Shown piece after piece: positions 1 to 14,457 of a stretch of DNA of 64,000 bases. Source of the DNA: Monarcha castaneiventris obscurior (taxonomy: Eukaryota > Chordata > Aves > Passeriformes > Monarchidae). The translations under genes were made by a program, and so were the position numbers. Under the pieces are notes generated by a model. The model was not told the DNA's origin, searched no databases, and saw only the letters and a list, made by a program, of their open reading frames with translations. The stretch is taken from the NCBI GenBank assembly GCA_026261815.1, contig JAMPIT010000682.1:2242001-2306000 (forward strand), given 5' to 3'. The stretch's first letter is position 1; the number at the start of each line of letters is the position of its first letter.

Positions 1-3000
1 TTAGGGTACATGCTGCTAGATGGAGTCCTTCCACTGATTCCAGTAAATTTGGCATCCATGCAGTTCTGAGAAACGCTGAAAAACAACCGAGTACGTGTGT
101 GGACTACAACAGTCATCAGGAGCACCAGGGGTTCATTAAGCTTGATACTTAGAAGGCCAAGAGTAAGAAGCATTTTGTGCACACAGCCCATCTGCAATTC
201 CACTGCACCATAATTTCTAAAAATCAAATGTCATATACATGGATATATTGAAGTGACTGCCTTCCATTTGTCAGTCAGTTAGCAGGAGTTTCAAAAGAGA
301 CTTAGATTTGTATCTCCAGGGCACTGCTGGAAAAGGAGCTCCAGCAAGCACAAACCCCCTTGACTTCTGCTCTGGTAACTGAAGGATGCATGTCAGAGCC
401 ATCAGCAGCAGAGCAAATACTGAGGGAGAAGCCAAAGTCTCAGATTTCCCAGGGAGACCTTCCAAGAGGAGTTCACTGCTCATGGCAATGGATGGTATTT
501 TAAGCTGACTGAAGCCACCAGTGGGGCAGGGGAGATGGTGGGAGAGGAAGGTCTTAGACATGTTCTACAAAAGGTAGAGAGATGGTGGGCAAAGGCAGGA
601 TGGGGAAAAAAGCACATGAATGCAACAGTGGGTGTGACTGCTCTTTAAAAGGTCCTAACAAGGGTATATTTTAAACATCTCCGTTTTGCTTGTGTAATTT
701 TTACACACAAGTCTTGGTTAGGCAAACAAGTCTAGAAGTAGTGTACCACACCACCACTAGTCACCAGGTCAAGCACACACTTCTGTGCACAAAGAGAAAA
801 GAATATCTGACTCCTATTGCATGGGAAATACTGTCAGCACCACTTACAGTTAGGCCAAGTTTGTGGCAGACCTTGCAGACCAGCAGAATGCCAAAATACA
901 TTATGGCTTTGCACTGCACATGGTCTCACACTTTATTTGGTGATGAATACTTGCCATGAAGTATTGGCCGAGACAAAGAGAATAAAGCAAGAGTGGTATT
1001 TGTGCTGTTTGCCAAGAAAAATACCAGAATATTTGTTTATGTAGTTTGCCAAAAATACCAGGTATCACAATAAACAGGCATTAGGTCAAATTTATCAGTT
1101 ACTGGCACCACCTTCCCAGCTGAAACCATCATTTGGTCATCTATTTTAAATAATTCAAAGATTATAGGGCTTTGGTTTTTGAGTCAAATACTCGTTGCAT
1201 ACATGTATATTATACATTGCACCTACACACTTTGCTCTTGCAGGATACATCATGAAAAAGCATTTCAAAGAGGGACACAGAGCCAAAGCCTCCTCTAATT
1301 TAAGTTACCAAGGAAGGATCACCAGTACCTAAAGTGAATGTGTTCATGAACACATGCAATTCAAAGTGACATAGCAGTAGAAGGTTACTTTCACCCTTCC
1401 ACCCTTCTCCATTTTCTTTGGGATCACCCAGACCTGTCAGCTGAATTAGAAGTGAGCCTTGTAACACAGACATATTTCAAGTTTGTTGATTTCCCTTTTT
1501 TTTTTTTTCAAAGAGAGAAGAAGCATGATTTTAAAACAAAAACTCCAACTTGAAAAACAATTTTCAGGAAAATTTGTACAACCAAATACAAGCTTAAATA
1601 TTTTTCTCCTTTTTACCTTTATTATTTAAAAAGTCTAAAAGGGATCAAGATCCAAGATACAATTTCTGAGCAACCTTGTACCTAGGCTGAGGTTTTGTGA
1701 CTGGACATTGCCTCCAAAGAGCTCCAAGATGAAGTACTACCCTACTTTTAAGAAAGATGTTTTAACATCCCAGCCCAGACTGTGGAATTGAAAATTACAA
1801 GGAGCAGGAGGAATGGGTAGTGTTAAAAATTGTCAGACCAATGCATTTCAAATTAAGTCTGGTAGAATATGAAACAGTGAAGGTGAAATACCATTTGCAA
1901 TAGAAAAGCAGAAGGAAATGAGAGAAAACCTGAATAAGCAATGAAATAATCACATCTGACACACAGCTGTATGCTGTTGAGGGTAAAATGATTCAAAGGA
2001 TCATAGTTGAGCAGTAATGATCTAGGGTCCACGTCTGCTGAAGTCAGTGAAGACACTGCTGCTGACTTTACCAAGGTAAGGATTATACAGCTCACAGTTT
2101 GAAGGCCAAGTGCCAGACATCTTTAAACTGATAACCTCAGAAAAAGATCCCTTGTCCATTTAAATCATCTTGAATTCAAGAACTTTGGATTAATTTTGCC
2201 AGCCTGCTCCAGCTGGGATGCAGCCATCAGTGGATAAAATGACCATGGGAAAGTGTGTTGTAGGGAAAGAAATTCATGATGGAACACAGTTTTAATTGTA
2301 CTTAGTTGAATATTTCTTACTGATGCTGAGTATTATTTTCTCATCCTGCAGCTACTGTTATGAACAATGAGGAAAAAGAGCACTTGATCTGGTCATAAAG
2401 GCTGCTGAATTTCATATCGAAAAGAGCTTCAAGAGAGGCTCTGGACTCCAGATGAGCACTTTATGTGTGTGAGAAAGAATCCTTTGTGTCCACTGAAGAT
2501 ATAATCCTGAATTTAATCAGTTTTCCTTTGCAGCTGTGTACCTTAAACACAGCACATAGCTTTGTCGTCAGGCTGTCCTTTCCATCGTGAGCAACTCAGG
2601 CTTCCCTTGAATAAAATATTTGACCTTCAAGTCCTAAAATGCATTCCTCTCCCAGTTTCTTGTCATATATTCCCCAGCGTTCATAATCTATAAATAGAGA
2701 TAGATGGAGAGAAAAATAAAGACACTCATTCCCTTGAAACCTTTTTGACCAGAAGAACTTTGCTGCAAGAAGCAATGGAAGCATGATAACTATTTTGCTT
2801 TTAAAAACATTTGAGTTGTTCCACCTAAGCAAGGCCAGCTGATGTGTAAGGCAGTCAGCTATTTTGGTACTGCCATGGAATTGGCCAAGGACTTGCTGAA
2901 ATACTAATTCCTTTTGACAGGAGCCCTGTAAGTTAACTCCAGACAATTACCTCTGGAACTTCCCAAAAGACAGACTTCAGCCATGGCAAATTTTATATAC

Positions 3001-3870
3001 ATCCAGGAAGGCACAGAGAAGGCAACTGTTTATTTTATAATATAGCCAGTTTCAGGGATGCACAGTGGTTACTGCAGGCCATTTTCAGACCCAGATACTC
3101 AGGAGGAGACTTTTGTTCAAAATGTGCTGTGGAGGATTGTTCCAAAGACCTGATGCTTGTCCTGTAAAACGTCTCTGGCTATGCTGCAAATAGTTCTGAT
3201 AGTGCAGATTTCTATCCTCCACCCAATTTCAGTGAAAAAAACAGAACTTTTCCATGCATATATATGGCTGGAGACAGGCTGACTGTATTTCAATTAGCAA
3301 AGCTGCTGTGTGAAAGATAAATTGTAATTTGCAGGAAACTTAAATTATATGTAATTTACAGGTAATTTGAATTACGTAAGTCTTAATTCTATTGCAAACC
3401 TCTTCTTTGAAAGCAAGAGTTAAACAAACATGCAGATCAACTGCTAGAGCTATATTACTGTTGATGGTTTTCAACTATTTTGTACTTATGTAACAACTTC
3501 AATGCAGGAGGTGAAATACAAGGCTATTGTTCTTCAAAAAGAGGACCTACATGATGTTTGGTCATCATATTTTCCTAGCTTTGCAAAAGAAAAGAATAGT
3601 CTGTCAGCTTTCAGATTGGGTCATCAGCCAGTTGGACTAGCACAGATCCTTCAAAGCAAATACTATTTGTTTTGGAAAATGAATTAAAAATGACTCTGTA
3701 CTTTTACCAAAGAAACAATGAATCCTACAATGTAGTAATAGATCCCATGGCTGTTTCAGACAGGTCAAAAATCACCTTTTTGTTGCATCTAAGCGAGCCT
3801 GAACATATAACCCGTTTACTTTTCAAACCAGGGCAGCAGCATTTGTGTATGACAAAAGTGCACTCCTATA
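1..3870. other. Intergenic, nothing recognised
   Basis: AT-rich sequence downstream of TMEM38B, with short random open frames only. No RNA gene, well-preserved transposon or coding exon was recognised. Confidence 0.7.
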
Positions 3871-3884
3871 ATGAGACAGCCGGT

Positions 3885-4195
3885 TAAGACGGACCAGTTA
3901 TCGGAAGAGTTTTGTGTTAAACTCTTGCTCGCTGAAGGGGGCGGGCATGTGAGCTGCTACTGCCAGCCCTGCCGTGCTGCTTGGACTTCCTGCGTCCCGA
4001 ATTCCGCGGGATTCCGTGCGGGATGCCAGGACAGCTTTCGCCACCAGATGTCCCCCGGGCCGTGCAGAAGCGGGGGTGGGCAGGTGTGGCCGTGCGGCAG
4101 AGGAGAGACACCTGAGCGGCTGCAAACCCCAGGGTGTGACACACGGACAGTTCGATGGACGAGCAGCACGAGCGCTGCTGCTGCGTTTAAAAGTT
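3885..4195. promoter_or_regulatory. Isolated CpG-rich island
   Basis: About 25 CpG dinucleotides in roughly 310 bp of GC-rich DNA, flanked on both sides by AT-rich, CpG-poor sequence. Overlapping open frames of 70-109 codons on both strands are a by-product of base composition and resemble no protein I know. It could be a promoter for an unannotated transcript, a distal regulatory island, or part of an unrecognised repeat. It lies 12.7 kb beyond the 3' end of TMEM38B. Confidence 0.5.
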
Positions 4196-4199
4196 ATTA

Positions 4200-6690
4200 G
4201 GGCAAAACCTACTGGGATGCACCTCACACACTACACTAAACCTGGAATATTTCTCAAGGTTTAAAGTGAGTTGCTCTGTGAACAGCCACCACCACTTGTT
4301 TGCAACACCCTGCGCCAACTGCTTTGTGAACAGACACGTTAAAAAGCTAAACTAAGCTCTCTGATTCCAGGGCAGACAGGGATACCTTGATGCTGCTCAA
4401 AGTACATTGCTTTATCAGGACTTCTGCCCAAAAGTCAAGGCTGGAAATCTCTGGACCAACATCTGTACTTTCAGAGTCCTGTGAACACCTTAGGAAGACT
4501 GCAGATGGTGGCAGAAAACAGTAGTAAGGCAGAACAGGTGAGAATTTAAAACCAGTCCAAAACAGTAAGTTTTTTCTCCTCTATTTTCAAATATGAAAGT
4601 TAAAAGACGTCATCCAAGGCTGTGTGTGCAGAGAGCACAGGGGTGCAGAACTCACAAGGAGACCGTGCTCAGACAAGGAGCCAAGAGGCTTCTTCTGCTT
4701 GAGGCATCAGGATACTGGGACTACCAGAACTGCAGAGACAAGGATGGAGACTGCCCCCAGAATGAAGACAGCAGCTTAGTGGTGCTCTCCGCCACCCCAA
4801 GCTCAGCATCTCCCCTCATGGGCCTTACACAGTTCATGTCTACCACCTGTCATGCTTCTCAGCAAAATTGACACCTTGGCATTCGTAACTTCAGCTTCTC
4901 ATGAATGCTGGGGATGCTCCACTGTGGGAGTGAGCACTGGAAGACAAGAGTTGGTCACTGCAGGTGGAGTACTGCTCCGTGGATAATACTTCCCACACTC
5001 TGGTCCATGCTGTCCTAATTATGGATTACAAGTGTTGGTGTGCTGATGTAATACGTTCCAGGCTGGTTAATTGACTCGCTCTTGGGTCTCTTTCATCAGG
5101 GTCTTGACCACAGCACACAAAACCCATATGGTCCTACTCTACACAGTGATCTTCAGGTTAACATCTGTCTCAGTCAACATCAAGATGACCCCTCCCTTCT
5201 TAAATCATGTGTGTGATTCCCTTTGTGCCTTTCTTTCATATTTTGCAGGGTGACACTCTTGCCTGCCACTCAACAGTTCTACCTTGTTAGAGCTACCAAG
5301 ATTGAATGTCTCACAGGCAAAGTAATTTCATTCTTTTCAAAATAATTACAACACTGTTGCTTTGTAATGTGAATGTCAAAGGAGATAAGGGAAAATAACC
5401 ATGGGAAGGTGGAAAGAACAATTTAATTCAGCAGGCAATTAAATATCTACTAGTCATAATGTGGACAAAGGGTTTGCTGTGACTCAACAAGTGATAGTTC
5501 ATCAGCTCAAACGCATTTAACTAGGAAGGTGCACATAAAAAACAGAGGAGGTTAATTTAATCTATTTTTTTGGTTAAAGACTATTTTGGATAATGACAGG
5601 GAGCAGAGAGAAAGGGTAAAATGAGAACAGTTGTATGTGTTGATGGAAGTAGCACGACTTCATTACGAACGGAGAAAATACTAAGAATGCACATGCCTTA
5701 CAAAGAGGAAGACTTTCCAAAGAAGGCTTAGGCAGCTGGCTTTGGTCCATGCCACTGGGAATTGTGGATGTCATTTCCCACTTGGAATGTTTCTTCTCTC
5801 TCCAAACCCTATGAGTATCAAGACGTTTCACAATAAAGTGTAGCCAGGAATTACCATGGCAAGCACACCCACAGAGGCTTGTAAACACATGTTGGAAAAG
5901 CCTTGACTAGAGTACTTACAAGACAGAATGCAACCACTCAAAGAAGATTTCATGGCTGAGGAAATAAAGGCTTTAAAATGTGCCCAAACATCATGTGCAG
6001 AAGAGACTGTAATGGCTCTGCAGAACTGTTCTTCCACTTCCCCAAACTGTTTCTAAAAGCAGAGGCACATGCAAATCCAGGACCCAGCACCTCTTCTCAC
6101 CTGACTGTGAGCCAAGGACACACAGTCCCGCAGACAGTGTGCTCCGTGCTAGATCTCCAGGCCAAGATTATCACAGCAGCTTTGGAAATTTGCACACCCA
6201 AGGGGAGTGAAACATTAAATGTGTTCAGCATCTTTCCAAGCATCCTCTGTTAAGTGCTCAGGCCAAAGTTTTAAATGAGCATAGATGCATCTAGAGCCTT
6301 CAGTGCACTGCCAATGCCTAAACATAGAGAGCTGGAAAGAGGATCTGCATTTTCCGATCTTTCTACTTAAAATACACCTTAAATGTTTTTGGGGCACATG
6401 GGGACAATATTTTTGCTAGGGGGATGCCACCATGGTTGGTAACGGTCACTCAAACTTTCTCACAGTTGATCTGTAATTAATTTGGCAAGGAGTTCTGGCA
6501 GATGGCAGAACTGCTCACTTCAAGCTCTCCAGACAACAACAGCATTCAGGCCATTTCACAGGTTACCTTGGAGTGCTCTTTGTGCTGAACTGTCCTGCAT
6601 TTATTGGCTGTGTGAAAACTTCTGCACACCCACCCACCAGTCACAATAATACGAGGCACAATAACACCAAGCAAGTAAAGGAGAGGTTTT
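4200..6690. other. Intergenic, nothing recognised
   Basis: No coding exon, RNA gene or clear repeat seen. Confidence 0.65.
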
Positions 6691-6697
6691 TACTCTT

Positions 6698-6752
6698 TTA
6701 GAATCCTTTAGGTTGGAAAAGACGTTTAAGACCACCAGATCCAATTTATATA
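6698..6752 (-). mobile_element. Short CR1 LINE 3' end
   Basis: tagaatcctttaggttggaa followed by aagacgtttaagaccaccag matches the reverse complement of the last 50 or so bases of avian CR1 (AATCATTTAGGTTGGAAAAGACCTTTAAGATCATC type). It is very short and severely truncated. Confidence 0.7.
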
Positions 6753-6759
6753 GTATAGT

Positions 6760-8510
6760 CCAATCTTCACAGATTTGGAAAACATTACAAGACAAATATA
6801 ACAAAATGTAAGGTGCTCTAATTAGATCCAAGACAGCAGTGCAGAGTGATCCATGGCTTTTCACTGTCCATATCCAGGCCAATCTTGTGCTCAGCTAATG
6901 CTAAACACAGCTCCCAGCCTTGACTCCAAGGAAGACATTTACCAGTTTTTACAGCTTTTCCTATCATACAAGTCACAGCCCTGAGAACCATCAGGTAATA
7001 CCCTTGAGTGGGGCACCAAGGACCAAAGAATAACAAAATTTCCCTACTGATGTTCCTCCTGCTTGCTGAAGCAGAAGCTTAGCACTGCACCCGTGCCCAT
7101 TTCAACACTTCCTATATTGCTTTGTTTTTCAAGAGCGTTTGTGTTTCCATAACACCAAGCACAAGCCAGATAAACAAAGTGGCTTTCCCCACTTGCTTGA
7201 GATGCTCTCTTCTTACAAAATGAGAAGCTCAATGGCATAAATTCCTACAAGTTTTTTTAAAAATCAATAACCTCTCCCTATTAATTGCACTTATGTGATA
7301 GGCTTAAACAGGTACTTTTAGCATCAGCTTAACACTGGAAAGCAAAAAAGAACGTGACTGTTGTAAATAAGACTAAAACATTCTTTTTTTTTCAGACCAA
7401 AGCTTTTCGAGGCCCTCCAACAGGAGGACAATGTTTATTTTAATGTGGCTGATATCAGAAAATAACAAAACCTCTTTTATGGTCAGAGTATAGAAAAAAA
7501 ACTCTTGTCTGCAACCTAAACAGTAAAGCAAGTCATCAGTAATATTAACACATGACCAAAACCTGATAGATAAGAGCTTCTCTCCTCACCATCCAAGCTT
7601 TCAAAACCCTGTCTTGAAAGCAAACAAAATCACAGAAAATTTCTAACTGTAGTATGATGAGACTTAAAGAAAAATTTTGTCTTGGGAGAAAAAAAAAAGT
7701 GTGTGCTTTTTACACACAGAGCAGGTATTTGCTGAAACTCTTCATTAAACTCTAAGTCTGCTTTCTGAATGAGATGACAGCTTCAAAGAAAATTTCCTGT
7801 ACCTACCTAAGCAAATGGATTGAAAGTAACTGAGGAAATTACTTCTTTCCAAAAACTATTCATTTTGTTAAAGTGTTTGACCATTTCCCCATGATGCATT
7901 AAATAACAGTTTTTCATAAGCAATAATACTTCCAATTAAAATAATGGGGGAAATAATTTTCACCCCTGAAAAAAATTTTTTTTTTAAACAAAATAGCTTT
8001 ATTTGCTTTCTCTGCTTCCCAGACTTAAAACCAATACAGTCTTCTTGGAAATACGTTTCCTTGCAGTCAAACCCATTTTCAGCTGGAAGAAAGCCCTCAG
8101 ACAAAGCAGCTGTGCTTAACACTAATAATTAATGCACCTAAAATACCCTTTCATCTGGGCTCCTGAAAGCATTCCACAAATAACGAACTGCAAAGAGGCA
8201 AGAGAAGGACTTTCGTTTTGTAAGAGAGGATGCACTAACAAAACAAATGCCCACCTTTCAGAAGCAAATATAAACACTGCTGCTGCAACTCAGCATCAGC
8301 CCAACGGCCTCTCCAGCCCAGGAGCCTTTTGTTTTCCTGGTAGGGAAGATGCTATGGTCATGGAGGGTGGGTGAAGCCAATCCCTCGTGCTCCAGATGTG
8401 CTGATCCCTGTAATTTCCCAAAAAGACTGCCAGCGCCTTTCCCCATGTGACAGGGTCTGCCAAGAGAATATTGGAGAACAGGTCAATGCACTCATCGGGC
8501 CATAAACTAA
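6760..8510. other. Intergenic, nothing recognised
   Basis: AT-rich DNA with A/T homopolymer runs. No gene or repeat family recognised. Confidence 0.65.
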
Positions 8511-8518
8511 AAGAGAAA

Positions 8519-8717
8519 AAGTTCCACTCGACATGAGAAGTAATTTCTTTCCATTGAGGGGGGCAAAGCACTGGGACAGCTGCCCAGAGAGGGTGCGGAG
8601 TCTCCCCCTCTGGAGATATTCCAACCCCACCTGCTCCAGGTGACCCTGCTTTGGTAGGGGATTGGACTGGGTGATGTCGAGAGGTCCCTTCCAGCCTCAG
8701 CCATTCTGTGATTTTCT
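8519..8717 (+). mobile_element. CR1 LINE 3' fragment
   Basis: Contains cactgggacagctgcccaga, then a gtgcggagtctccccctctgga block, then gtgaccctgctttggtaggg and the end gaggtcccttccagcctcag ... cattctgtgattttc. This is the usual 3' end of an avian CR1 subfamily, about 200 bp and 5'-truncated. Confidence 0.88.
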
Positions 8718-8719
8718 AA

Positions 8720-11470
8720 AAATACTCTCCCACCACCTGACCAAACTCTGTGAGGCTTGCCTCAGTCAGAACTGGTATCTGACTGCTTTCCATTTCTAGC
8801 ACTTCTACCGCAGGCAACGAGTTCCACAGCTTAATTATACAATGTGCAACTTAAGGGGCTTTTGTTTGTTTGTGTTTGCTCAGGTTTCATTACTTACCAG
8901 TTTCACTTGAATTGCTCTACTACACAAAAACCATTCCACGTGCATCAGGGTCAGGGTTGATTTTACAGAGTTTGTGAGGGGCAGTGTTCTCCTCTTTCTT
9001 CTGCTTGTTTTTAGCCAGCAGTCTTGACCTACTGAGTCAGTCACTCTCTGTGCCAAAGCCAACCCACAACTTTTTTTCAAAAAATAACTTTTTTGTTCTT
9101 TCCTTTCAGAATAAAGAAGATCTAGTACGTTCACTGGTCTGATGCCCCTGGATGAGCAGTGAGAAGCCCACACTTGAGCTTGTTAAATTCTGCGTTGCCT
9201 GACATGACTATTTTACTGCATGCCTAGAAGCCAGGATGCATTTTACCAGGAGAATAATTTTCAACACCCTCATTAATTTTTTTTCTGGCATTAATGAAGT
9301 GCTCAGACCCCACTCTTCTTCATATTGTTTCACCCTGGGTAAAAAAAAAATAAAATTAAAAATCAGCACTGTTTAAAGGTATCAGAAGCACATTCTCATT
9401 AATAACTCGAAATGCCTGATCACAATCTTATAGTTCATGCTGCAAATGTATCCCCAGGAGTCTTACCCAGCTTGACCTTCTTAATCATTGCTTTTCCTTA
9501 CAGCATTGATGCTCTGATTTCATAGACATCCATATAGACCAGGTCCAGACTCAGGAATGCAGCATGTCACCTTTCAGGTCAGCAAAAATAAGGCTGTACT
9601 GGTGATAGAACCATATTCCCAGTTAATTTGTGACAGCAGTCTGGGTTCCCTCCTCTTGCTATAATATGTAATAAGATGCTGCACAGCACTCCCAGGAGTT
9701 ACTCCACTTTGTCCTGACTTCCTATGTTCCTGCTTCAGCTTGGTCTGAAGCTCATTAACCTTGTGCTCCATTCTGTTTGCATTTGAGGACAAGAACACCA
9801 TCACATCAATGCACTACTTGGAAACCTGGTTCCTGTGTCTGTATACAGTGGATACTCTCAATAGTAATGCCTGTGTTTTCTGAAAATTCACTGCTTTCCT
9901 GAAGTATTAGCACTACTTTTTTATTGGATTTTGGTAAATTCTTTAGCATTTGGCATCTGTATCTTCTTGCTTAATAGACACCAGCCTTGAAACTTTGGTT
10001 CTTCTAACAGCCCTTGTGTTGCAGCTTCTTCTAAACTCAGTTATGACCCAACTCCTGCCAAATGTACTCAAACAAAACTTCAGTCTGATATAAGCAGGAG
10101 ATTTAGGTAATGATAAGGGAAGGAAAAAAATCATCAACACATTTGATTTCTAAGAAACCATTCTTTTGGCAAGACAGTTCTAAACACCAGCCAGCTACAG
10201 GACATCTGGATCACACTTTGGAGAGATGGATTCAGAAGAATCCAACCTGATCCTGGACTTTCTAATCCATAACATCCAGAATAAATATCAAGCACATGTG
10301 TACTAGTTGCAGGAGAAGATACCCAAATTATTGGAACATTAGTTACTTGATTCCAAATTCCAACACTGCTTCAGTCCCAGCAGTTAAAAGTCTTGGGTAG
10401 AATGAGTGTGACTCCCAGAGAAGCATCTGAATGATCAGACAGGAGATTTTTCCTTAACATTCACCTGCTGTACTGAACTAAAGGCAACTAAAAATACACT
10501 GGGTAATTGGACTGCAGCCAAAGAAATGCCCCAGCTGCCCAAAGAGATGGGTCTCGCTCCCACGCCCTGCTCTTTCCCTCGGCTCAGCCTGAAAATTTCA
10601 AGTGAAGTACTCAGCCTCTCTCTCCCCTGCTGTTTTAAGCCTCCTGGAGCTAGAAAGTAAACACTAGAGAACAACTGCCTCCCTTTGCAGGAAAACAGCT
10701 CACTTTGGGAGAGTCAGAAGCAGGCTTTGGTGCATGATGGATAGCAGGTAAGTAAAAAGAGCAAAGTTTTCACACAAACAACATTTGAACTGCAGAAGTC
10801 ACTCACGTGACAAAGCAGTGGCCGTGAAACTGTACTCTCTTCAATATGTAACTAATTTCTTCACCTTGGATTTTTCTGATATTCTGCTATGACAATAGAA
10901 CCATGTAAGTTTGTATCTTCATCTTACTCAGTGTAATAGACTTGTTAAGTGCCTTAAAGGTACTCTGGAATTCCACTGAAAGACACTCAAAAATACTTCC
11001 ACGTAATTCCTAAACACCCCAGGACCATAAATGGGTATTATGTTCAGAAAACAGAATGTGTGCCAGAAAGCTTTAGATCAAAGTATCTTCCAGTAGTTTT
11101 ATTCCAAATTTGGCCACGAAAAAGTCCAACTTAAAAGCCAAAACCATCTAATCTAGCCTTGACATTCAACTGTCTGATAACACTCTTCTTTTAGGGGGGA
11201 GGAGAAAATTTGACTAAACTAAAGGAGACTCTGATTGAAATTACTACCACTACAAAAATTTTTATCTAATTTATTGTGGAAAAATATCAGAGAGCTTGAT
11301 AAAATTTCAGACAAACACAACAAAGTAGATGCACGTTTCTTTCTTTTAGATGCATGTTTCTTCCTTTTTTAGTTCCATTCATAAGAACTACATTGCACTG
11401 GCAGTATCAGCTTCCTGTAAGGCTGCCCCAACCCCCCTGATAACGTGCTTCAAAAACATTGAAGAAGCCT
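8720..11470. other. Intergenic, nothing recognised
   Basis: No coding exon, RNA gene or well-preserved repeat seen. Confidence 0.65.
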
Positions 11471-11473
11471 TTT

Positions 11474-12090
11474 TTCATAGAATCAAAGAATCACAGAACA
11501 GTTTGGGTTGGAAGGGACCTTTAAAGGCCATCTAGTCCAACACACATGCAATAAGCAGGGACATTTTTGACTAGATCAGCACCTCATCCAGCCTGATCTT
11601 GAATGTTTACAGGAATAGGGCATCTACCACCTCTCTGGGCAACCTGCTTCAGTGTTTCACCACCCTCATCATAATTTCTTCCTAATATTATCTGATTCAA
11701 CCCTTCTTCAGCTTAAAACCATTACCCCTTGTACTATCAGTACAGCCCTGCTAAAATGTCTGTTCCCATCTTTCTTATAAGCCCGCTTTAGGTACTGCAA
11801 GGCTGCTATGAGGTCTCCCGAGAGCCTTTGGCCCCAATTCTCTCAGCCTGTCTCCACAGGAGAGGTGCTCCAGCCCTTTAATCATTTTTGTGACTTGTTC
11901 CAACAGGTCCATGTCTTTCCTGCACTGGGGATCCCACAGCTGGAGGTTGCTCTGCAGGTGGGGTCTCATCTGAGCATGGCAGAGGGGCAGAATCCCTCTT
12001 TCCTTGCTGCCCATGAGCTGTGGGATGAGCTCAGGACATTTGGCTCACCCACCAGCACTTATCCACACCAGGCAGAGGTCATGCAACCCA
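11474..12090 (-). mobile_element. CR1 LINE fragment, about 0.6 kb
   Basis: It starts with the reverse complement of the CR1 tail (tcatagaatcaaagaatcac), then gtttgggttggaagggacct and ccatctagtccaaca, and continues through the conserved untranslated and C-terminal blocks (cttctttcttataag, tctccacaggagaggtgctc, ctgcactggggatcccacag). 5'-truncated at about 12090 (limit approximate). The open frames inside it are fossil. Confidence 0.9.
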
Positions 12091-12099
12091 GCTGCAGGT

Positions 12100-14455
12100 T
12101 GCTGAGCATAAACTATTTATCACACTAGATTGCAGCAGTTTTTATTTGGGATGTCATTTTGATTACCATAATCTACTTCCTAACTGTAGATAAAGCCCAC
12201 TGGCAGATCAGTGTGTAATAGGCCGTTCTTGCCTGGGAATATTAATGTATTTCTCTGTCAGCCTTCATATTACTATCTGTTCCTTGCTGAACAATTTCAC
12301 GCATTTCACAAAAGGCTTTTGATTGCTTAACAGAGCAGTTTTATCAGAACAAATGCAAATTACTATTTACAACACATTTTTGATTCTCATCTTGGCGTCA
12401 AATGCCGTTTCTCTGTTGCTATTCATTTTAAGATTTCACTTAGACCTTAGAAATGAGGATTCACCTTATAAATTAAGAGTGTTCACTCTGAGTAAATCTT
12501 GCATTCACTGTCTAGACTGTTGGAATCTGTTAGATTTCAGCACTGCCCTTATGCTGAGCAGATTCAGATTCCTACAGAAGACAGATGTTTGGAATTCTTG
12601 AACAACTGTGTCTTGCCTAATAATACACTGAAGAATCACATTTCAGATGATGGTACTGCTTGTGTGACATCCTCCTATTTCCACTTTTTTCCAAAGAAAT
12701 GAAATGGAGAAAAAACAGAAGAGGAAAGCAAACAGCATTTATTGTCTAAAGAAACATCAGTTCTGCTCCTGAAGCAAATTTTAAGGTTTTTCTTTTTACA
12801 GAAACGGGTTGTACTTAATAGAAATTACTCAGAACAGCAATTGGATTAATCAGGAATATGCCCTTCTAGCCCAAGAATTGAGCTGATAAAGCAACTTCTG
12901 AACGACTTAGTTTATATAGGCACAAGGCACCTTCTTCTAATTTTACCAGGTAATGACAAAATTAGATACTGACAACTAGTTAATGTGTGCAGCTGTGCTG
13001 AATCTGACATACTTTACCAGAACGGTTTTAAGAAATTGTTAACAAAATTCTCACACAAAGAAGTTTACCCAAGATAGAGAACTGTCAGCATGAGAGCTGG
13101 GAATTGTTTATTTAAGGCATCCTGGGCACATTGTATTAATGTCTCCTACAGAATACAGGTTAAACCCTGAGCAACTGGTTATCTTCTTCTGTGTTATGAA
13201 ATGTAGTTCTCAGAACATTTGCATGTAGCTATTCAGTATGGAGCTCTTTCGAGCACCCATCCTCCAGCAGCCTGTGATACCTTCAAACACGAAGTTTTGT
13301 TTTCATGGTGCATAAAACAGGATTTCTGTCAGCATAACTTGTGTTCCGTTTCACAACAATATACATTTTTTGTGTGTTGTGTATTATTTTTAAGGTGTTC
13401 AGGCAATAAAACATTTTACAAAAATTTAATACTGTTGTTTTTAACTCTGAAAATGAATACAAAACAGTATCTTTTCTCCTCTACTTGTAAACTTGTTAAA
13501 AGCTTAGTCTAAGCATATTTTCACATTGACCTGGGCTAGGAATAGCCAGTTTTCAGGCAGAATTTCACAGGTGTGCCACACGGTTCCATACCACAATTCC
13601 ATTCTGTATGGTCATGTGATCTAAAATACACAATTATACCCATTCAAAAAGACATCCAAAACTTGAAAAAAACATGGACAGGCAGCATGTGCTGGTGTTA
13701 CTTGATAACTAGCTGATTGTTATCTAGTTAATTGGCAGCTTCAAGTTAATCCATGACATCAAACTACAAAAAAATGAGACACCAAGTAAATACCCCAAGC
13801 ATTTGTAACTGAACACTAAGTTTCAGTGTAATATGTAAGGATTCTGACTGCTACATTGTCAAAGAGTTTGGGGTGTTTTGTTTTAATTCTTCAGTGTTAA
13901 ACAAAATACTAATTTTAGCTTTCAAGGTATAGCACATCTGCAATGAAGTTGGATTTCAAACTGAGTTCAATGCTATTGGTCATCACCATGGAAATGTGAC
14001 TAGACAGGCACAAGAAATTTCTTTGGTACTTTTATTTTTTCTTTTCTCTAAGCACAGCACTGGTGACAGCTTTTCCAAATTTAGAGATGTACCTGGAACT
14101 AGAACTTTGTCTTTTCAAATCAGATCTCCCTCCACATTCTCTCTGGCATCCCTGCACAAAGATTAACCTAATCCCTCTTTGCTGAACAATACTCTTCAAC
14201 GCAGTACTCTCTGAAGAAAATAGTCTAATTTTGTAAAAATAATTTATCCTAAAAATTGGCACATCAGTGAAAAGACTCCTCTGAAAAGATTCTATTCTTA
14301 TGTATTGTAACATCTCTAAAATGCCACAGTTCTCAGTTATGAAGTGTATGCCACTTTAAACTGCTTCACATCTTGAGCAAAAAGAGATGCAACAAGCGGA
14401 AAGCAGCAAGATTTCAGCAAATGCTAATAAATACTTCCAGTGCTTCTGACATTAA
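12100..14455. other. Intergenic, nothing recognised
   Basis: AT-rich DNA with no gene or repeat recognised. Confidence 0.65.
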
Positions 14456-14457
14456 AA

